Assembly: GCA_045544455.1 (NCBI GenBank)
Contig: JAZPYZ010000019.1
Coordinates: 124,001-188,000, forward strand
Reading direction: 5' to 3'
Source: JAZPYZ01 sp045544455
GTDB lineage: Bacteria; Bacillota; Clostridia; Oscillospirales; Acutalibacteraceae
Length of the DNA stretch: 64,000 nt
Below the pieces are notes generated by a model, which saw nothing but the letters and a program-made list of their open reading frames with translations, searched no databases and had not been told where the DNA came from. How positions within the stretch are numbered: position 1 is the stretch's first letter; each line of letters starts with the position of its first letter. Shown piece after piece: positions 25,119 through 33,979 of the stretch. Made by a program: the position numbers and the translations under genes.

Positions 25119-27377
25119 TTACAGTTTATTACGTTGGATCTTACCGCTGATCGTTTTGGGCAGTTCATCCTTGAATTCTACGATACGCGGATACTTGTAA
25201 GGGGCCGTTCTTTCTTTGACGTAATTTTGGATCTCTTTTTTGAGTTCCTCGGTCGGTTCCGTCCCTTTCACCAGCACGATACTCGCCTTAACGACTTGAC
25301 CGCGCACCTCATCGGGTGCCGCCGATACACCGCATTCCAACACATACGGCAGTTCCATGATGACACTTTCGATCTCAAACGGCCCAATGCGATAACCCGA
25401 TGATTTGATCACGTCGTCGGTACGACTGACATACCAATAGAAACCGTCTTCGTCACGCCATGCCACGTCACCGGTATGATAATATCCATCGTACCACACT
25501 TCGTCGGTTTTTTCTTGGTCGTTATAGTAACCGGAGAACAATCCGCACGGCACGCGGTCGCTGGTTTTGACCACGATTTCGCCGTTTTCACCGGGAGCCG
25601 CACTTTTACCGTCCGGCGTAAGAATATCTACGTCATACGTCAATACCGGTTTACCCATCGAACCGAGTTTTTGTCCGTTGCCAACCAAATTGGCCACCAC
25701 CAACGTCAATTCGGTTTGACCAAATCCTTCGTGGATCTGCAAGCCGGTAATCTTCTCAAATTGGCGATACACTTCCGGATTGAGCGCTTCGCCGGCAGTC
25801 GTCATGTGCTTGATCGACGACAAATCGTATTTCGAAATGTCTTCTTTGATCATCATGCGCAACATGGTCGGCGGTGCGCAGAAGGAGGTGATGTTGTATT
25901 TTGCAAACATCGGCAGAATATCCTGCGCGCTAAACCGATCGAAATCGTAAGTAAACACGCCGCCCTCACACAACCATTGGCCGTACAGTTTGCCCCACAA
26001 CGCTTTTCCCCAACCGGTATCGGAGATGGTAAAATGCAGGCCGTTTTCATGTACACAATGCCAGTATTTCGCCGTCACATAGTGACCGAGCGGATATTTG
26101 TGGTTGTGCACGGCAATTTTCGGATAACCGGTGGTACCGGAGGTAAAGAACATCAACATGGTATCGTCACCGCAAGCGGTATTTTCATCGCGATAGAAAT
26201 GCGCACTGAACAAACCAAATTCTTCATCAAAATCGTGCCAACCGTCACGCGCGCCGCCTACCATGACCTTGGTTTTTAACGTAGGACTGTTCTTTTGCGC
26301 CAGGTCGATCTGTGCGGCCACGTCGCCGTCGGCCGTACACAACACCGCGCTGACACCGGCCGCGTTGAAACGATAATCGAAATCGTGTTCCATCAACAGA
26401 TTGGTAGCCGGGATCGCCACCGCGCCGAGTTTATGCAGACCCAAAATGGCAAACCAGAACTGATAATGGCGTTTGAGCACCAACATCACGCGGTCACCTT
26501 TTTTGATGCCGAGCGATTTGAAATAGTTGGCACATTGTGCCGATGCACGTTTCATATCGTTAAAGGTGAATCGGCGCTCAACCTTGTTTTTATCGATATG
26601 CAACATAGCAAGTTTGTCCGGATCTTTACGGGCAATTTCGTCCACGATATCGAACGCAAAGTTAAAGGTATCGGTATTTTTAAATTCAACCGAAACCGGG
26701 GTGCCGTTCTCATTTTCCACCGTGTCTACAAACCGGCTACACACCACGTCTTGTTTCGTATTGGCCGAAGCAATCGTTTGACGAATTACCGGTTCACTGA
26801 CCTCTTCGCCCGGCAGTACCACCGCTACAAACAAGCAATCCTGCCCATCTACCGCCACCATACCGTGCGGCGTAGACGAATTGTAATAGATACTATCCCC
26901 TTCGTCCAAATATTCCACGTGGTCGCCCAATTGCACCTTCAATCGGCCAGACACCACATAGTCAAATTCTTGACCGGAGTGGGTAGACAGATGAATCGGC
27001 GCATGTTGCATTTTGGGATCGTATTCGTATTTCACCCAATACGGTTCTGCAATCTTGTTACGGAATTTCGGGGCCAAACTATTGATCTCGATACCGTCTT
27101 CTTTCGCCGTTTGTTTCCCTTCCCCTTTACGGGTAATGGTATAGGAGGACAGGTTCGCACTTTGCCCTTCCAACAGGTCGGTAATTTCGATACCGAACAC
27201 CAAAGCACACTTATGAATAAACGAGAACGGGAAATCTACCGTTCCCTCTTCATAAGCCAGATACTCTTCCGGTGAAACCTCGGTTTTTTCCGCCATATCC
27301 GCGATGGTAATGCCGGCGATCTCCCGCATGTCTTTAATACGTAAGCCGATCTCCGTTAATTTGTTGGTTGTTTCCAT
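25119..27377 (-). CDS. XRE-cupin-acyl-CoA synthetase fusion, Ile T-box unit
   Basis: A 752-residue paralogue of the neighbouring ligase with the same plan: XRE-like domain (about 10-72, IKDMREIAGITIADMAEKTEVSPEEY), cupin (about 115-195, LSTHSGQEFDYVVSGRLKVQ) and ANL ligase (about 235 to end, FFTSGTTGYPKIAVHN, EGFGQTELTL, PKTISGKIQRNKL). The last 137 residues differ from the paralogue at only 8 positions, whereas the N-terminal half is clearly more divergent. The ATG follows AAGGAGG. It is a single-gene unit behind an Ile T-box, so 2-methylbutyrate is the favoured acid (inference). Confidence 0.88.
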   Translation of the reverse strand: METTNKLTEIGLRIKDMREIAGITIADMAEKTEVSPEEYLAYEEGTVDFPFSFIHKCALVFGIEITDLLEGQSANLSSYTITRKGEGKQTAKEDGIEINSLAPKFRNKIAEPYWVKYEYDPKMQHAPIHLSTHSGQEFDYVVSGRLKVQLGDHVEYLDEGDSIYYNSSTPHGMVAVDGQDCLFVAVVLPGEEVSEPVIRQTIASANTKQDVVCSRFVDTVENENGTPVSVEFKNTDTFNFAFDIVDEIARKDPDKLAMLHIDKNKVERRFTFNDMKRASAQCANYFKSLGIKKGDRVMLVLKRHYQFWFAILGLHKLGAVAIPATNLLMEHDFDYRFNAAGVSAVLCTADGDVAAQIDLAQKNSPTLKTKVMVGGARDGWHDFDEEFGLFSAHFYRDENTACGDDTMLMFFTSGTTGYPKIAVHNHKYPLGHYVTAKYWHCVHENGLHFTISDTGWGKALWGKLYGQWLCEGGVFTYDFDRFSAQDILPMFAKYNITSFCAPPTMLRMMIKEDISKYDLSSIKHMTTAGEALNPEVYRQFEKITGLQIHEGFGQTELTLVVANLVGNGQKLGSMGKPVLTYDVDILTPDGKSAAPGENGEIVVKTSDRVPCGLFSGYYNDQEKTDEVWYDGYYHTGDVAWRDEDGFYWYVSRTDDVIKSSGYRIGPFEIESVIMELPYVLECGVSAAPDEVRGQVVKASIVLVKGTEPTEELKKEIQNYVKERTAPYKYPRIVEFKDELPKTISGKIQRNKL

Positions 27378-27397
27378 CGTCTGTTCCTCCTTAATAA

Positions 27398-27671
27398 CAA
27401 TAAAACCAGGCTCAAAGAATTCTTTGGGACGGGTGAATCAACACTCGCGGTACCACTCAAATTGCGGTTATAAAAGCCGCCACTCTTCGGAATCCAACAA
27501 TTCCTATGCACTAACGTAGCAATCACGGGAACACCTAACGGTTTTCTACCGTTCAGCGTTCCGGCTCGGAAGTGATGGGCCATTTTGAACACCTGCTGTC
27601 GATTCACACCAACCATCGACTCTCTGAAAGCCGTTGCTCAAGGCCGTCTTCGTCATCGCCTTTATGAAATT
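27398..27671 (-). ncRNA. T-box leader, isoleucine specifier (ATC)
   Basis: The minus strand has GGCGATGACG, AGAGAGTCGATGGTTGGTGTGA, the specifier ATC at 27574-27576 ahead of ACTTCCGAGCC, the T-box AGTGGTACCGCGA, and an imperfect terminator hairpin (CCCGTCCCAAAG/CTTTGAGCCTGG) before TTTTATTG. Uncharged tRNA-Ile should induce the downstream ligase. Confidence 0.88.
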
Positions 27672-27677
27672 TTCCTC

Positions 27678-27706
27678 ATTGTAGCACACTGTTTTCCGCT
27701 TGTCAA
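27678..27706 (-). promoter_or_regulatory. Promoter of the Ile T-box unit
   Basis: Minus-strand TTGACA (27701-27706), 17 bp spacer, TACAAT (27678-27683). Confidence 0.88.
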
Positions 27707-27733
27707 ATATTTTTTCGGAAAATTTTCAATTTT

Positions 27734-28951
27734 TTAGCGGATACCGTATTGTTCAATGACGTAGTCCATATCTTTGTCGCCACGGCCGGACAGGTTGATC
27801 AACACCGAACCGCGTCCCATGGTTTTAGCCAATTTCATACCGTACGCCACCGCATGGGCACTTTCAATTGCCGGAATGATTCCTTCCATACGCGACAGTT
27901 CAAAGAACGCATCGATGGTTTCTTCGTCATTGATAACATCGTATTTCACACGACCAATATCGTGCAAGAAAGCGTGTTCCGGGCCGGACGACGGATAATC
28001 CAACCCACTCGCCACCGAATACACCGGTGCCGGTTCACCGTTTGCATCTTTCAACATCAGGCTGTTAAACCCGTGCATAACGCCTTCGGTGCCGTATTGC
28101 AAACTGGCGGCGTGATCGCCCAGCGCGGTACCGCGACCAAGCGGTTCCACCCCGTAGATGTCCACCGGATCGTTCAAAAATCCGGAGAAGAAGCCAGCCG
28201 CATTAGAGCCGCCACCCACACACGCAACGATCGCATCGGGTAGTTCGCCGGTCATGTCCATAAATTGTTCTCTCGCTTCAATCCCGACCACACTTTGGAA
28301 ATCGCGCACCATCATCGGGAACGGATGCGGTCCTACGACCGAACCGATACAGTAGATACTGTCTTTATAGTCCCGGCTATACGCCGCAAACGCCGCGTCT
28401 ACCGCTTCTTTCAACGTGGCGAGACCGTCGGTTACTTCGATAACGTTCGCGCCGAGAATCTTCATACGGGCCACGTTCGGGGCTTGCTTTTTGATGTCTA
28501 CCGCGCCCATATAGATGTCGCATTCCAGGCCGAAATACGCCGCCGCTGTCGCCATCGCCACACCGTGTTGGCCGGCACCGGTTTCGGCGATAACTTTCTT
28601 TTTACCCATGTATTTTGCCAACAACACCTCACCCATGCAATGGTTGAGTTTATGGGCGCCGGTATGGTTCAGATCTTCGCGTTTAACGTACAACTGCACG
28701 TTGCCGAGTTTCCCCGACAAACGTTCCAAATGCGAGATCGGCGTGGGGCGCCCTTGAAAATCTTTACGAATGCGGCGCAGTTCGCTAATGAATTTGCTGG
28801 ATTTACAAATGGTGAAATACGCTTCGGTGATCTCCTCCATCGCATTTTGAAGATCAGGCGAAATATACGATCCGCCGTATTTTCCGAAATACCCGTTCTC
28901 GTCGGGATATTGTTTAAAATATAAATCAAAATTAACACCGTTATGTTGCAT
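27734..28951 (-). CDS. trpB: Tryptophan synthase beta chain, standing alone
   Basis: A 405-residue PLP enzyme of the TrpB1 type. The PLP lysine motif is KREDLNHTGAHKLNHCMGE near residue 85, and ETGAGQHGVA and CVGGGSNAAG (phosphate loop) follow. It condenses indole with serine to form tryptophan. The ATG at 28951 sits 8 nt after GGAGG and gives the family N-terminus with YFGKYGGSYI; a longer frame to 29023 is not needed. No trpA or other trp gene is present in the window. A Trp T-box precedes it, so it probably serves indole salvage, unless trpA lies elsewhere in the genome. Confidence 0.95.
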   Translation of the reverse strand: MQHNGVNFDLYFKQYPDENGYFGKYGGSYISPDLQNAMEEITEAYFTICKSSKFISELRRIRKDFQGRPTPISHLERLSGKLGNVQLYVKREDLNHTGAHKLNHCMGEVLLAKYMGKKKVIAETGAGQHGVAMATAAAYFGLECDIYMGAVDIKKQAPNVARMKILGANVIEVTDGLATLKEAVDAAFAAYSRDYKDSIYCIGSVVGPHPFPMMVRDFQSVVGIEAREQFMDMTGELPDAIVACVGGGSNAAGFFSGFLNDPVDIYGVEPLGRGTALGDHAASLQYGTEGVMHGFNSLMLKDANGEPAPVYSVASGLDYPSSGPEHAFLHDIGRVKYDVINDEETIDAFFELSRMEGIIPAIESAHAVAYGMKLAKTMGRGSVLINLSGRGDKDMDYVIEQYGIR

Positions 28952-29061
28952 GATGGGTTCCTCCGTTATATCAAAAGATTTCATTATCGATCGGTCTTCC
29001 TTATCACTATACCGTTTCGCCATCGTTTGGTTAACAACATCTTACATCCGCCTTTCTCAAA

Positions 29062-29336
29062 AAGCAAAAATCCTGCCCCATGAAACCATGGGACAGGATC
29101 GATTAACGAACATCCTGCGGTACCACCCAAATTGATGAGAATCATCCGCTCTGCCTTGTACAATCATACAAGCTACGCGATAACGGGCGCAACCCGTCGA
29201 CTACTACTCACAGCCACGCTGCTTTCGGCCGCCCTCCTGAGTCCATTCTCCCATACTTTCACGGTTGCGATCACACCATCCGCCACTCTCTTTGCGTTTC
29301 CGTAAAGGGTACTACTCTCAGTCATTGGTTTTCGTT
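29062..29336 (-). ncRNA. T-box leader, tryptophan specifier (TGG)
   Basis: The minus strand carries a stem I with AGAGAGTGGCGGATGGTGTGA, the specifier TGG at 29243-29245 before ACTCAGGAGG, the T-box GGGTGGTACCGCAGG and a strong terminator (TCCTGTCCCATGG stem, TTTTTGC). The specifier agrees with the downstream gene, which supports the alignment used for the three branched-chain T-boxes. Confidence 0.93.
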
Positions 29337-29342
29337 TTTTGT

Positions 29343-29372
29343 ACTATACCACACGTTAGCGCCGTTTGTCAA
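29343..29372 (-). promoter_or_regulatory. Promoter of the Trp T-box-trpB unit
   Basis: Minus-strand TTGACA (29367-29372), 18 bp spacer, TATAGT (29343-29348), just before the stop of the GH112 gene. Confidence 0.85.
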
Positions 29373-29377
29373 GCGTC

Positions 29378-31546
29378 TTATACGATAATCGTTTCAAACG
29401 GTTTGAGGTCGACTGTTACGGTGCCCTTTTCGGTTTGAATCACCGCAGTTTGTGCATCGCCGCTATTGTTGATAACCACCAATTTGTCGATACCGGCATA
29501 ATAGGCACATTCGGTATACAGATTATCGCAGATATATTGTTTCATCTGTGCTTCATTACCCGTGACCTGCAAGATCGCACGCAGCAAGAAACGCGTTGCT
29601 TCGGCACCGGTGGTAAACGACGAAATATACATCGCGTGACCTTTGCCGAACGCATTGAACGTCACGGTCGGCGTGCCGTCTTGTTCGGCCAACACCTGCA
29701 CACCGTTCTGTTTCACGTACACGCCTTTCAGCGGTTTTATCGTGGCGGCAAAGTCCGGCGTATCGCTAAGCGCGAACGAGTCTTCCACCGCATATTTCAT
29801 CTTGCGCAAACAATGTTTGGTGCCGAAATCGCGATCCACACCCAGCAGGTGACTGAGTTGGAAAAACAAGCCGTTATCGATGGTAGCCGACGGCTCGTTA
29901 ACACCGATAAAACCGCCACCGTTTGCGACGTATGCGGTGATTTTGGCTTTCAACGTCGCATCTTTCCAATGCGCACCGCCACTCCAAGCGGTATTGAGTT
30001 TACCGGCGTTGATGATCACGCTCACGTCGGCCGGGATCCCCTTGTTGACCACATCGTCAAAGCTCAGGAATTCGACGTCGACCGGCAAACCCGACAAAGA
30101 TTCCAAAATGTGGATCAGGTCCACGTCGGCTTGTTCGTGCAGGTGACCGCTGCAACTCCAAGAACGCAACGAACCCCAAGCTGTCAAGATCGCCACTTTA
30201 CCCGGTAAGGTATACGGTTTACAAGACGCATTAAACCCTTTCAACAAGCGGAATTCATCCGCCACTTCTTCCATATAATCGCAGAAATCCGGGAACGGCT
30301 CAACCAAATGCAGATAGCCGCCCAACCCGATCCGATCGACCGGTTTGCGAAGCAAGGCGCGACGCACGTTCACCCAATACTGACTGGCATCCAATTTCGG
30401 GTTACCGCCCGGCGCAAAGGTCGGACCACCGGTAAGTCCCGTTGGGAACAGGTACGGATGAAACCGTAACTCATGCGTTTCCACCGCATCCACACCGGCG
30501 CACAGACGCGCTTCAAATCCGCTGAACACACATTTGATCAATCCGTCAAAACCGAACTCTTTAAAGCGTTCGCCATACGGTTCGACACCTACCCAACTAT
30601 CGTCGTAAAACACGTAGGCTTTTTTGCCGTAACGGTGTACCACATCGATCAGTTGTTTGCCAAAACCCACCACAAAACGATTGATAAAATCCATCCACTC
30701 GCGATATTTCGCAGACGGAACGTTGTGAGTGGGGGTATATTCGCCGGCATTGACAAAATCTTCCGACGTCATCTTATATCCTTTTTCTTTCTCAAACGCG
30801 CGTAAAGCAATCGGACTGGTCGTCATGGCGTACGAACCCCAGTCGCTGAACACGTTACGGTTTTGCGCATCGTCACTCCAGAACCACGCAAAGTTGTAGA
30901 ACATCGAAGTAAACCGCACCACGGTGGTGTCCGGGTTTTTCTGACACCATTCTTCCAACCAGCGCAACATGTTGGCCTGGGTTTCGGGATGACGAGGTTC
31001 GGTCGCCATCAGGTGTTCTTTATCACCCCAATCGTTGGTGATATGGTTATACATCGAGATTTCTTCCCAAATACGCACCGCTAAAAAGTTGACCGTATAG
31101 GTATGCCAAGCCGACACACCCGTCACGGTAACGGTTTCGGCCACCGGATCAAACGACCATTGATCCAGCGGCACTTCTTCCCCACTGGTGCGATCAAACA
31201 CTTGCCAAAACTCTTTCGGATCATCGGTTTTGTTGATCAAAAACTGCTCTTTGAAATAGCCTTTCAGCGGTTCGATCACGACCGTATCGCCGCACGCGGT
31301 AACCGGTTCGCTCATCAAAAAGCTCTGTTGCAATTTATCCATATTGGCTTTCGCCCACGCATTATCTTCACGAATAATGCAAATCGTAGAATAAATGCCA
31401 TAACCGGCTTTGGTAATATCTTCAGACAGTTTGGTTCCGTCGCTGTCACGAATGACATCCGCGCCCCATTTTTCTGCCATTTTTAACGTCAACGATTCGT
31501 ACCCGGCTTCGCCCGGCAAGGTAAATCCGCCTTTAGAAACGCCCAT
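29378..31546 (-). CDS. GH112 lacto-N-biose/galacto-N-biose phosphorylase
   Basis: A 722-residue 1,3-beta-galactosyl-N-acetylhexosamine phosphorylase. The N-terminus GGFTLPGEAGYES and WGADVIRDSDGTKLSE, then RIWEEISMYNHITNDW and VFYDDSWVGVEPYG (holding the catalytic acid of GH112), match the bifidobacterial enzyme plan. The enzyme phosphorolyses Gal-beta-1,3-GlcNAc/GalNAc from mucin or milk glycans to galactose-1-phosphate. There is no signal peptide, so it acts in the cytoplasm and needs an importer, which is not in this window. Its promoter's -35 lies in a palindrome shared with metY. Confidence 0.92.
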   Translation of the reverse strand: MGVSKGGFTLPGEAGYESLTLKMAEKWGADVIRDSDGTKLSEDITKAGYGIYSTICIIREDNAWAKANMDKLQQSFLMSEPVTACGDTVVIEPLKGYFKEQFLINKTDDPKEFWQVFDRTSGEEVPLDQWSFDPVAETVTVTGVSAWHTYTVNFLAVRIWEEISMYNHITNDWGDKEHLMATEPRHPETQANMLRWLEEWCQKNPDTTVVRFTSMFYNFAWFWSDDAQNRNVFSDWGSYAMTTSPIALRAFEKEKGYKMTSEDFVNAGEYTPTHNVPSAKYREWMDFINRFVVGFGKQLIDVVHRYGKKAYVFYDDSWVGVEPYGERFKEFGFDGLIKCVFSGFEARLCAGVDAVETHELRFHPYLFPTGLTGGPTFAPGGNPKLDASQYWVNVRRALLRKPVDRIGLGGYLHLVEPFPDFCDYMEEVADEFRLLKGFNASCKPYTLPGKVAILTAWGSLRSWSCSGHLHEQADVDLIHILESLSGLPVDVEFLSFDDVVNKGIPADVSVIINAGKLNTAWSGGAHWKDATLKAKITAYVANGGGFIGVNEPSATIDNGLFFQLSHLLGVDRDFGTKHCLRKMKYAVEDSFALSDTPDFAATIKPLKGVYVKQNGVQVLAEQDGTPTVTFNAFGKGHAMYISSFTTGAEATRFLLRAILQVTGNEAQMKQYICDNLYTECAYYAGIDKLVVINNSGDAQTAVIQTEKGTVTVDLKPFETIIV

Positions 31547-31587
31547 GCTGTTACACGCTCCTCATGAGAATGATTTTCCGTTTCCTT

Positions 31588-31616
31588 AGCGTATCACATT
31601 CCTTGTGTAAAGTCAA
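31588..31616 (-). promoter_or_regulatory. Promoter of the GH112 gene
   Basis: Minus-strand TTGACT (31611-31616), 17 bp spacer, TACGCT (31588-31593). The -35 lies in the left arm of the inverted repeat at 31609-31645. Confidence 0.7.
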
Positions 31617-31645
31617 TGGAATGACAAACATTTTCCATTGACTTT
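31609..31645. repeat. 13 bp inverted repeat spanning two divergent -35 boxes
   Basis: AAAGTCAATGGAA (31609-31621) and TTCCATTGACTTT (31633-31645) are perfect inverted copies separated by 11 nt. Each arm contains the TTGACT -35 of one divergent promoter (GH112 left, metY right). It may be a shared operator, or simply two similar promoters facing away from each other. Confidence 0.8.
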
Positions 31646-31666
31646 TATCACGGTTTCCGCTATGAT
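31638..31666 (+). promoter_or_regulatory. Promoter of metY
   Basis: TTGACT (31638-31643), 17 bp spacer, TATGAT (31661-31666). There is no S-box or T-box in the 77 nt leader. Confidence 0.8.
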
Positions 31667-31742
31667 AAATGGATAGAACGTGCACAGTAGCGCGATTCAG
31701 ATTCTTTTGCGACAAACAGCGCCGCAAACGGAGGTTGATTTC

Positions 31743-33026
31743 ATGAAAAACACCACAACAGAAACCAAATGCGTACAAGGTGGCTATCGCCCGGGCAACG
31801 GCGAACCGCGCCAGATTCCGATCATTCAAAGCACAACCTTTAAATACGATACCAGCGACGGTATGGGTAAATTGTTTGATCTGGAAGCAAGCGGCTACTT
31901 CTATTCCCGTTTGCAAAACCCCACCTCCGACATGGTGGCGGCGAAAATCTGTGAGATGGAAGGCGGCACCGCGGCAATGCTTACCTCGTCCGGTATGGCG
32001 GCTTCGTTCCTGGCGGTATTCAACATTTGCTGCTGTGGTGATCATTTCGTTTCGTTATCCACCATCTACGGCGGCACGTTTAACCTGTTCGCCGTTACGT
32101 TGAAACGCATGGGCATCGACGTGACCTTCGTGTCTCCGGATGCAACGGATGAAGAACTGGAAGCGGCGTTCCGCCCGAACACCAAATTGGTATTCGGCGA
32201 AACCATTGCCAATCCGGCACTGAAAGTGTTGGATATCGAACGGTTCGCCAACGTGGCACACGCGCACGGCGTACCGCTGATCATCGACAACACCTTCCCC
32301 ACGCCGGTCAATTGCCGCCCGTTCGAGTTTGGTGCCGATATCGTTATCCACGCGACCACCAAATATATGGACGGTCACGGTACAGCCGTTGGTGGTGCGA
32401 TCGTGGATTCGGGTAAATTCGACTGGACGAAATACGCCGATAAATATCCGGGACTTTGCACGCCGGATGAAAGTTATCACGGCATCACGTATACCGAGCG
32501 TTTTGGCATTGAGGGAGCGTACATCACCAAAGCTACCGCACAGTTGATGCGTGACCTGGGCGTATCTCCCGCCCCGATGAACGCCTTCTTACTCAACCTG
32601 GGACTCGAGAGCCTACACGTGCGGATGAAACGGCACTGCGAAAACGCACAAGCGGTAGCGGAATTCCTGGAAAACCACGAAAAGGTTTCGTGGGTAACCT
32701 ATCCGGGCCTGAAATCCTCGCCCGATGCGGCGTTGGTTGATAAATATCTGCCGAACGGCACCTGCGGTGTCATCAGTTTCGGTGTGAAAGGCGGCCGGCA
32801 AGCGGCGGCGAAATTTATGGAAGGGTTGCAGATGACCGCCAGCGAAACCCACGTGGCCGACGCGCGTTCTTGTTGCCTGCATCCGGCCACCGCTACCCAC
32901 CGTCAACTCAGCGACGACGAATTGGTCGCTGCCGGCGTCAGCCCCGACTTGGTGCGCTTGTCGGTCGGTCTCGAAGGGATCGAAGATCTGATCGCCGACG
33001 TGTCACAAGCACTCGACGCGGTATAA
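31743..33026 (+). CDS. metY: O-acetylhomoserine sulfhydrylase (Cys/Met metabolism PLP enzyme)
   Basis: A 427-residue fold-type-I PLP enzyme of the Cys/Met metabolism family: CVQGGYRPGNGEPRQIPI at the N-terminus, YSRLQNPTSDMVAAKI, and the PLP lysine in HATTKYMDGHGTAVGG. Length and the EPR motif favour O-acetylhomoserine sulfhydrylase, which makes homocysteine from O-acetylhomoserine and sulfide; methionine gamma-lyase is the alternative. The ATG follows GGAGG by 7 nt. Confidence 0.85.
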   Translation: MKNTTTETKCVQGGYRPGNGEPRQIPIIQSTTFKYDTSDGMGKLFDLEASGYFYSRLQNPTSDMVAAKICEMEGGTAAMLTSSGMAASFLAVFNICCCGDHFVSLSTIYGGTFNLFAVTLKRMGIDVTFVSPDATDEELEAAFRPNTKLVFGETIANPALKVLDIERFANVAHAHGVPLIIDNTFPTPVNCRPFEFGADIVIHATTKYMDGHGTAVGGAIVDSGKFDWTKYADKYPGLCTPDESYHGITYTERFGIEGAYITKATAQLMRDLGVSPAPMNAFLLNLGLESLHVRMKRHCENAQAVAEFLENHEKVSWVTYPGLKSSPDAALVDKYLPNGTCGVISFGVKGGRQAAAKFMEGLQMTASETHVADARSCCLHPATATHRQLSDDELVAAGVSPDLVRLSVGLEGIEDLIADVSQALDAV

Positions 33027-33036
33027 TTTTAATCTA

Positions 33037-33076
33037 GTAAAAAAAGACACGAATCTCACGATTCGTGCCTTTTTTA
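33037..33076. terminator. Bidirectional terminator between metY and the nuclease gene
   Basis: The stem GACACGAATC/GATTCGTGCC is flanked by A-rich and T-rich tracts on the two sides and separates convergent genes. Confidence 0.9.
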
Positions 33077-33077
33077 T

Positions 33078-33977
33078 TTATTCGGAAAAGCAACTTTTAC
33101 ACACCGAATATCCTTGTTGTATCCACTCTTGGATACTACCGGTAACATCCTGCCGATTATGGGCGGAGATGGTTTCTACCGAACCGCAATCGGGTTTGTG
33201 GATCTTGTGCGAATTCGTATTCAGCACATACGCTCCACTCTCGTCCGGTAACGACGATGTCGTCGTGGTGGTTTGCGCGGTACTGCTACTCGGTTCTCCC
33301 TCTAAATGACTATCGCCCGTGGCATAATGAATGGTCACGCCCGGCTGCACGTTATAACAATACACGTTAAAACAAATGCCTTCGCCATCATCCTCCACCG
33401 AATACGCTTCCAACTGCACACCGCTACACACCAAATACGTTCCTTGATACTGTGGCGTTACGCGGTAGATCACGTGATTACCGGTTTCGCGAATATAATC
33501 GGCGATCATGTTTTCAAACGGCAACATCCCTTCGGTATTCATGTACCGGGTACCGGTGATGAGGTTGCGTTCATTGGCATTTTCGGCCGACAACTGCCAC
33601 CCGATCAGGTGACAACGGTTATACAGGTATTCCCCATCCACAAAATCATACGACGCTTGCACCCAACCGGACGGTTGAATATGGCTGATACTTTCGCGTT
33701 CTTCTCCGTCGCCCGGCATCAGTTCGGTTCCGCAACACGCCATCGCCACGCCGCATCGACCGAGATAATCCAGTTCGCTATACGTTTCATACGCCTCAGT
33801 GGTTAAATCGGTTTCTTCAAAAAACGGTTGATTATCTTGAACCACGATATACGGTTGCCCGACATAATCCGACGCAGTAGTGGTGTTAGGTGCCGGTTTT
33901 TGACAACCGGTAAGCAACCACAGTACCGTCACCAACAAGGCGATATATCGAATCGTGTTTGATTGATTACGCACCAT
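33078..33977 (-). CDS. Lipoprotein-like DNA/RNA non-specific endonuclease
   Basis: A 299-residue secreted nuclease. An N-terminal hydrophobic stretch ending in LLTGC at about residue 25 is a lipobox. Residues about 45-220 hold the NUC domain with the active-site variant NRCHLIGWQLSAENANERNLITGTRYMN (split here as NRCHLIGWQLSAENAN and ERNLITGTRYMN), as in streptococcal DNA-entry nucleases where the usual DRGH is altered. After a T/S-rich linker, a short C-terminal domain (YVLNTNSHKIHKPDC ... VCKSC) with paired cysteines probably binds a metal. It is last in the GH78 operon; the start is an ATG 3 bp after the preceding gene. Confidence 0.82.
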   Translation of the reverse strand: MVRNQSNTIRYIALLVTVLWLLTGCQKPAPNTTTASDYVGQPYIVVQDNQPFFEETDLTTEAYETYSELDYLGRCGVAMACCGTELMPGDGEERESISHIQPSGWVQASYDFVDGEYLYNRCHLIGWQLSAENANERNLITGTRYMNTEGMLPFENMIADYIRETGNHVIYRVTPQYQGTYLVCSGVQLEAYSVEDDGEGICFNVYCYNVQPGVTIHYATGDSHLEGEPSSSTAQTTTTTSSLPDESGAYVLNTNSHKIHKPDCGSVETISAHNRQDVTGSIQEWIQQGYSVCKSCFSE

Positions 33978-33979
33978 CG

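Noticed and set aside
31667..31742. SAM riboswitch or T-box before metY
   Set aside because: The leader is under 80 nt and shows neither S-box core nor T-box motif.
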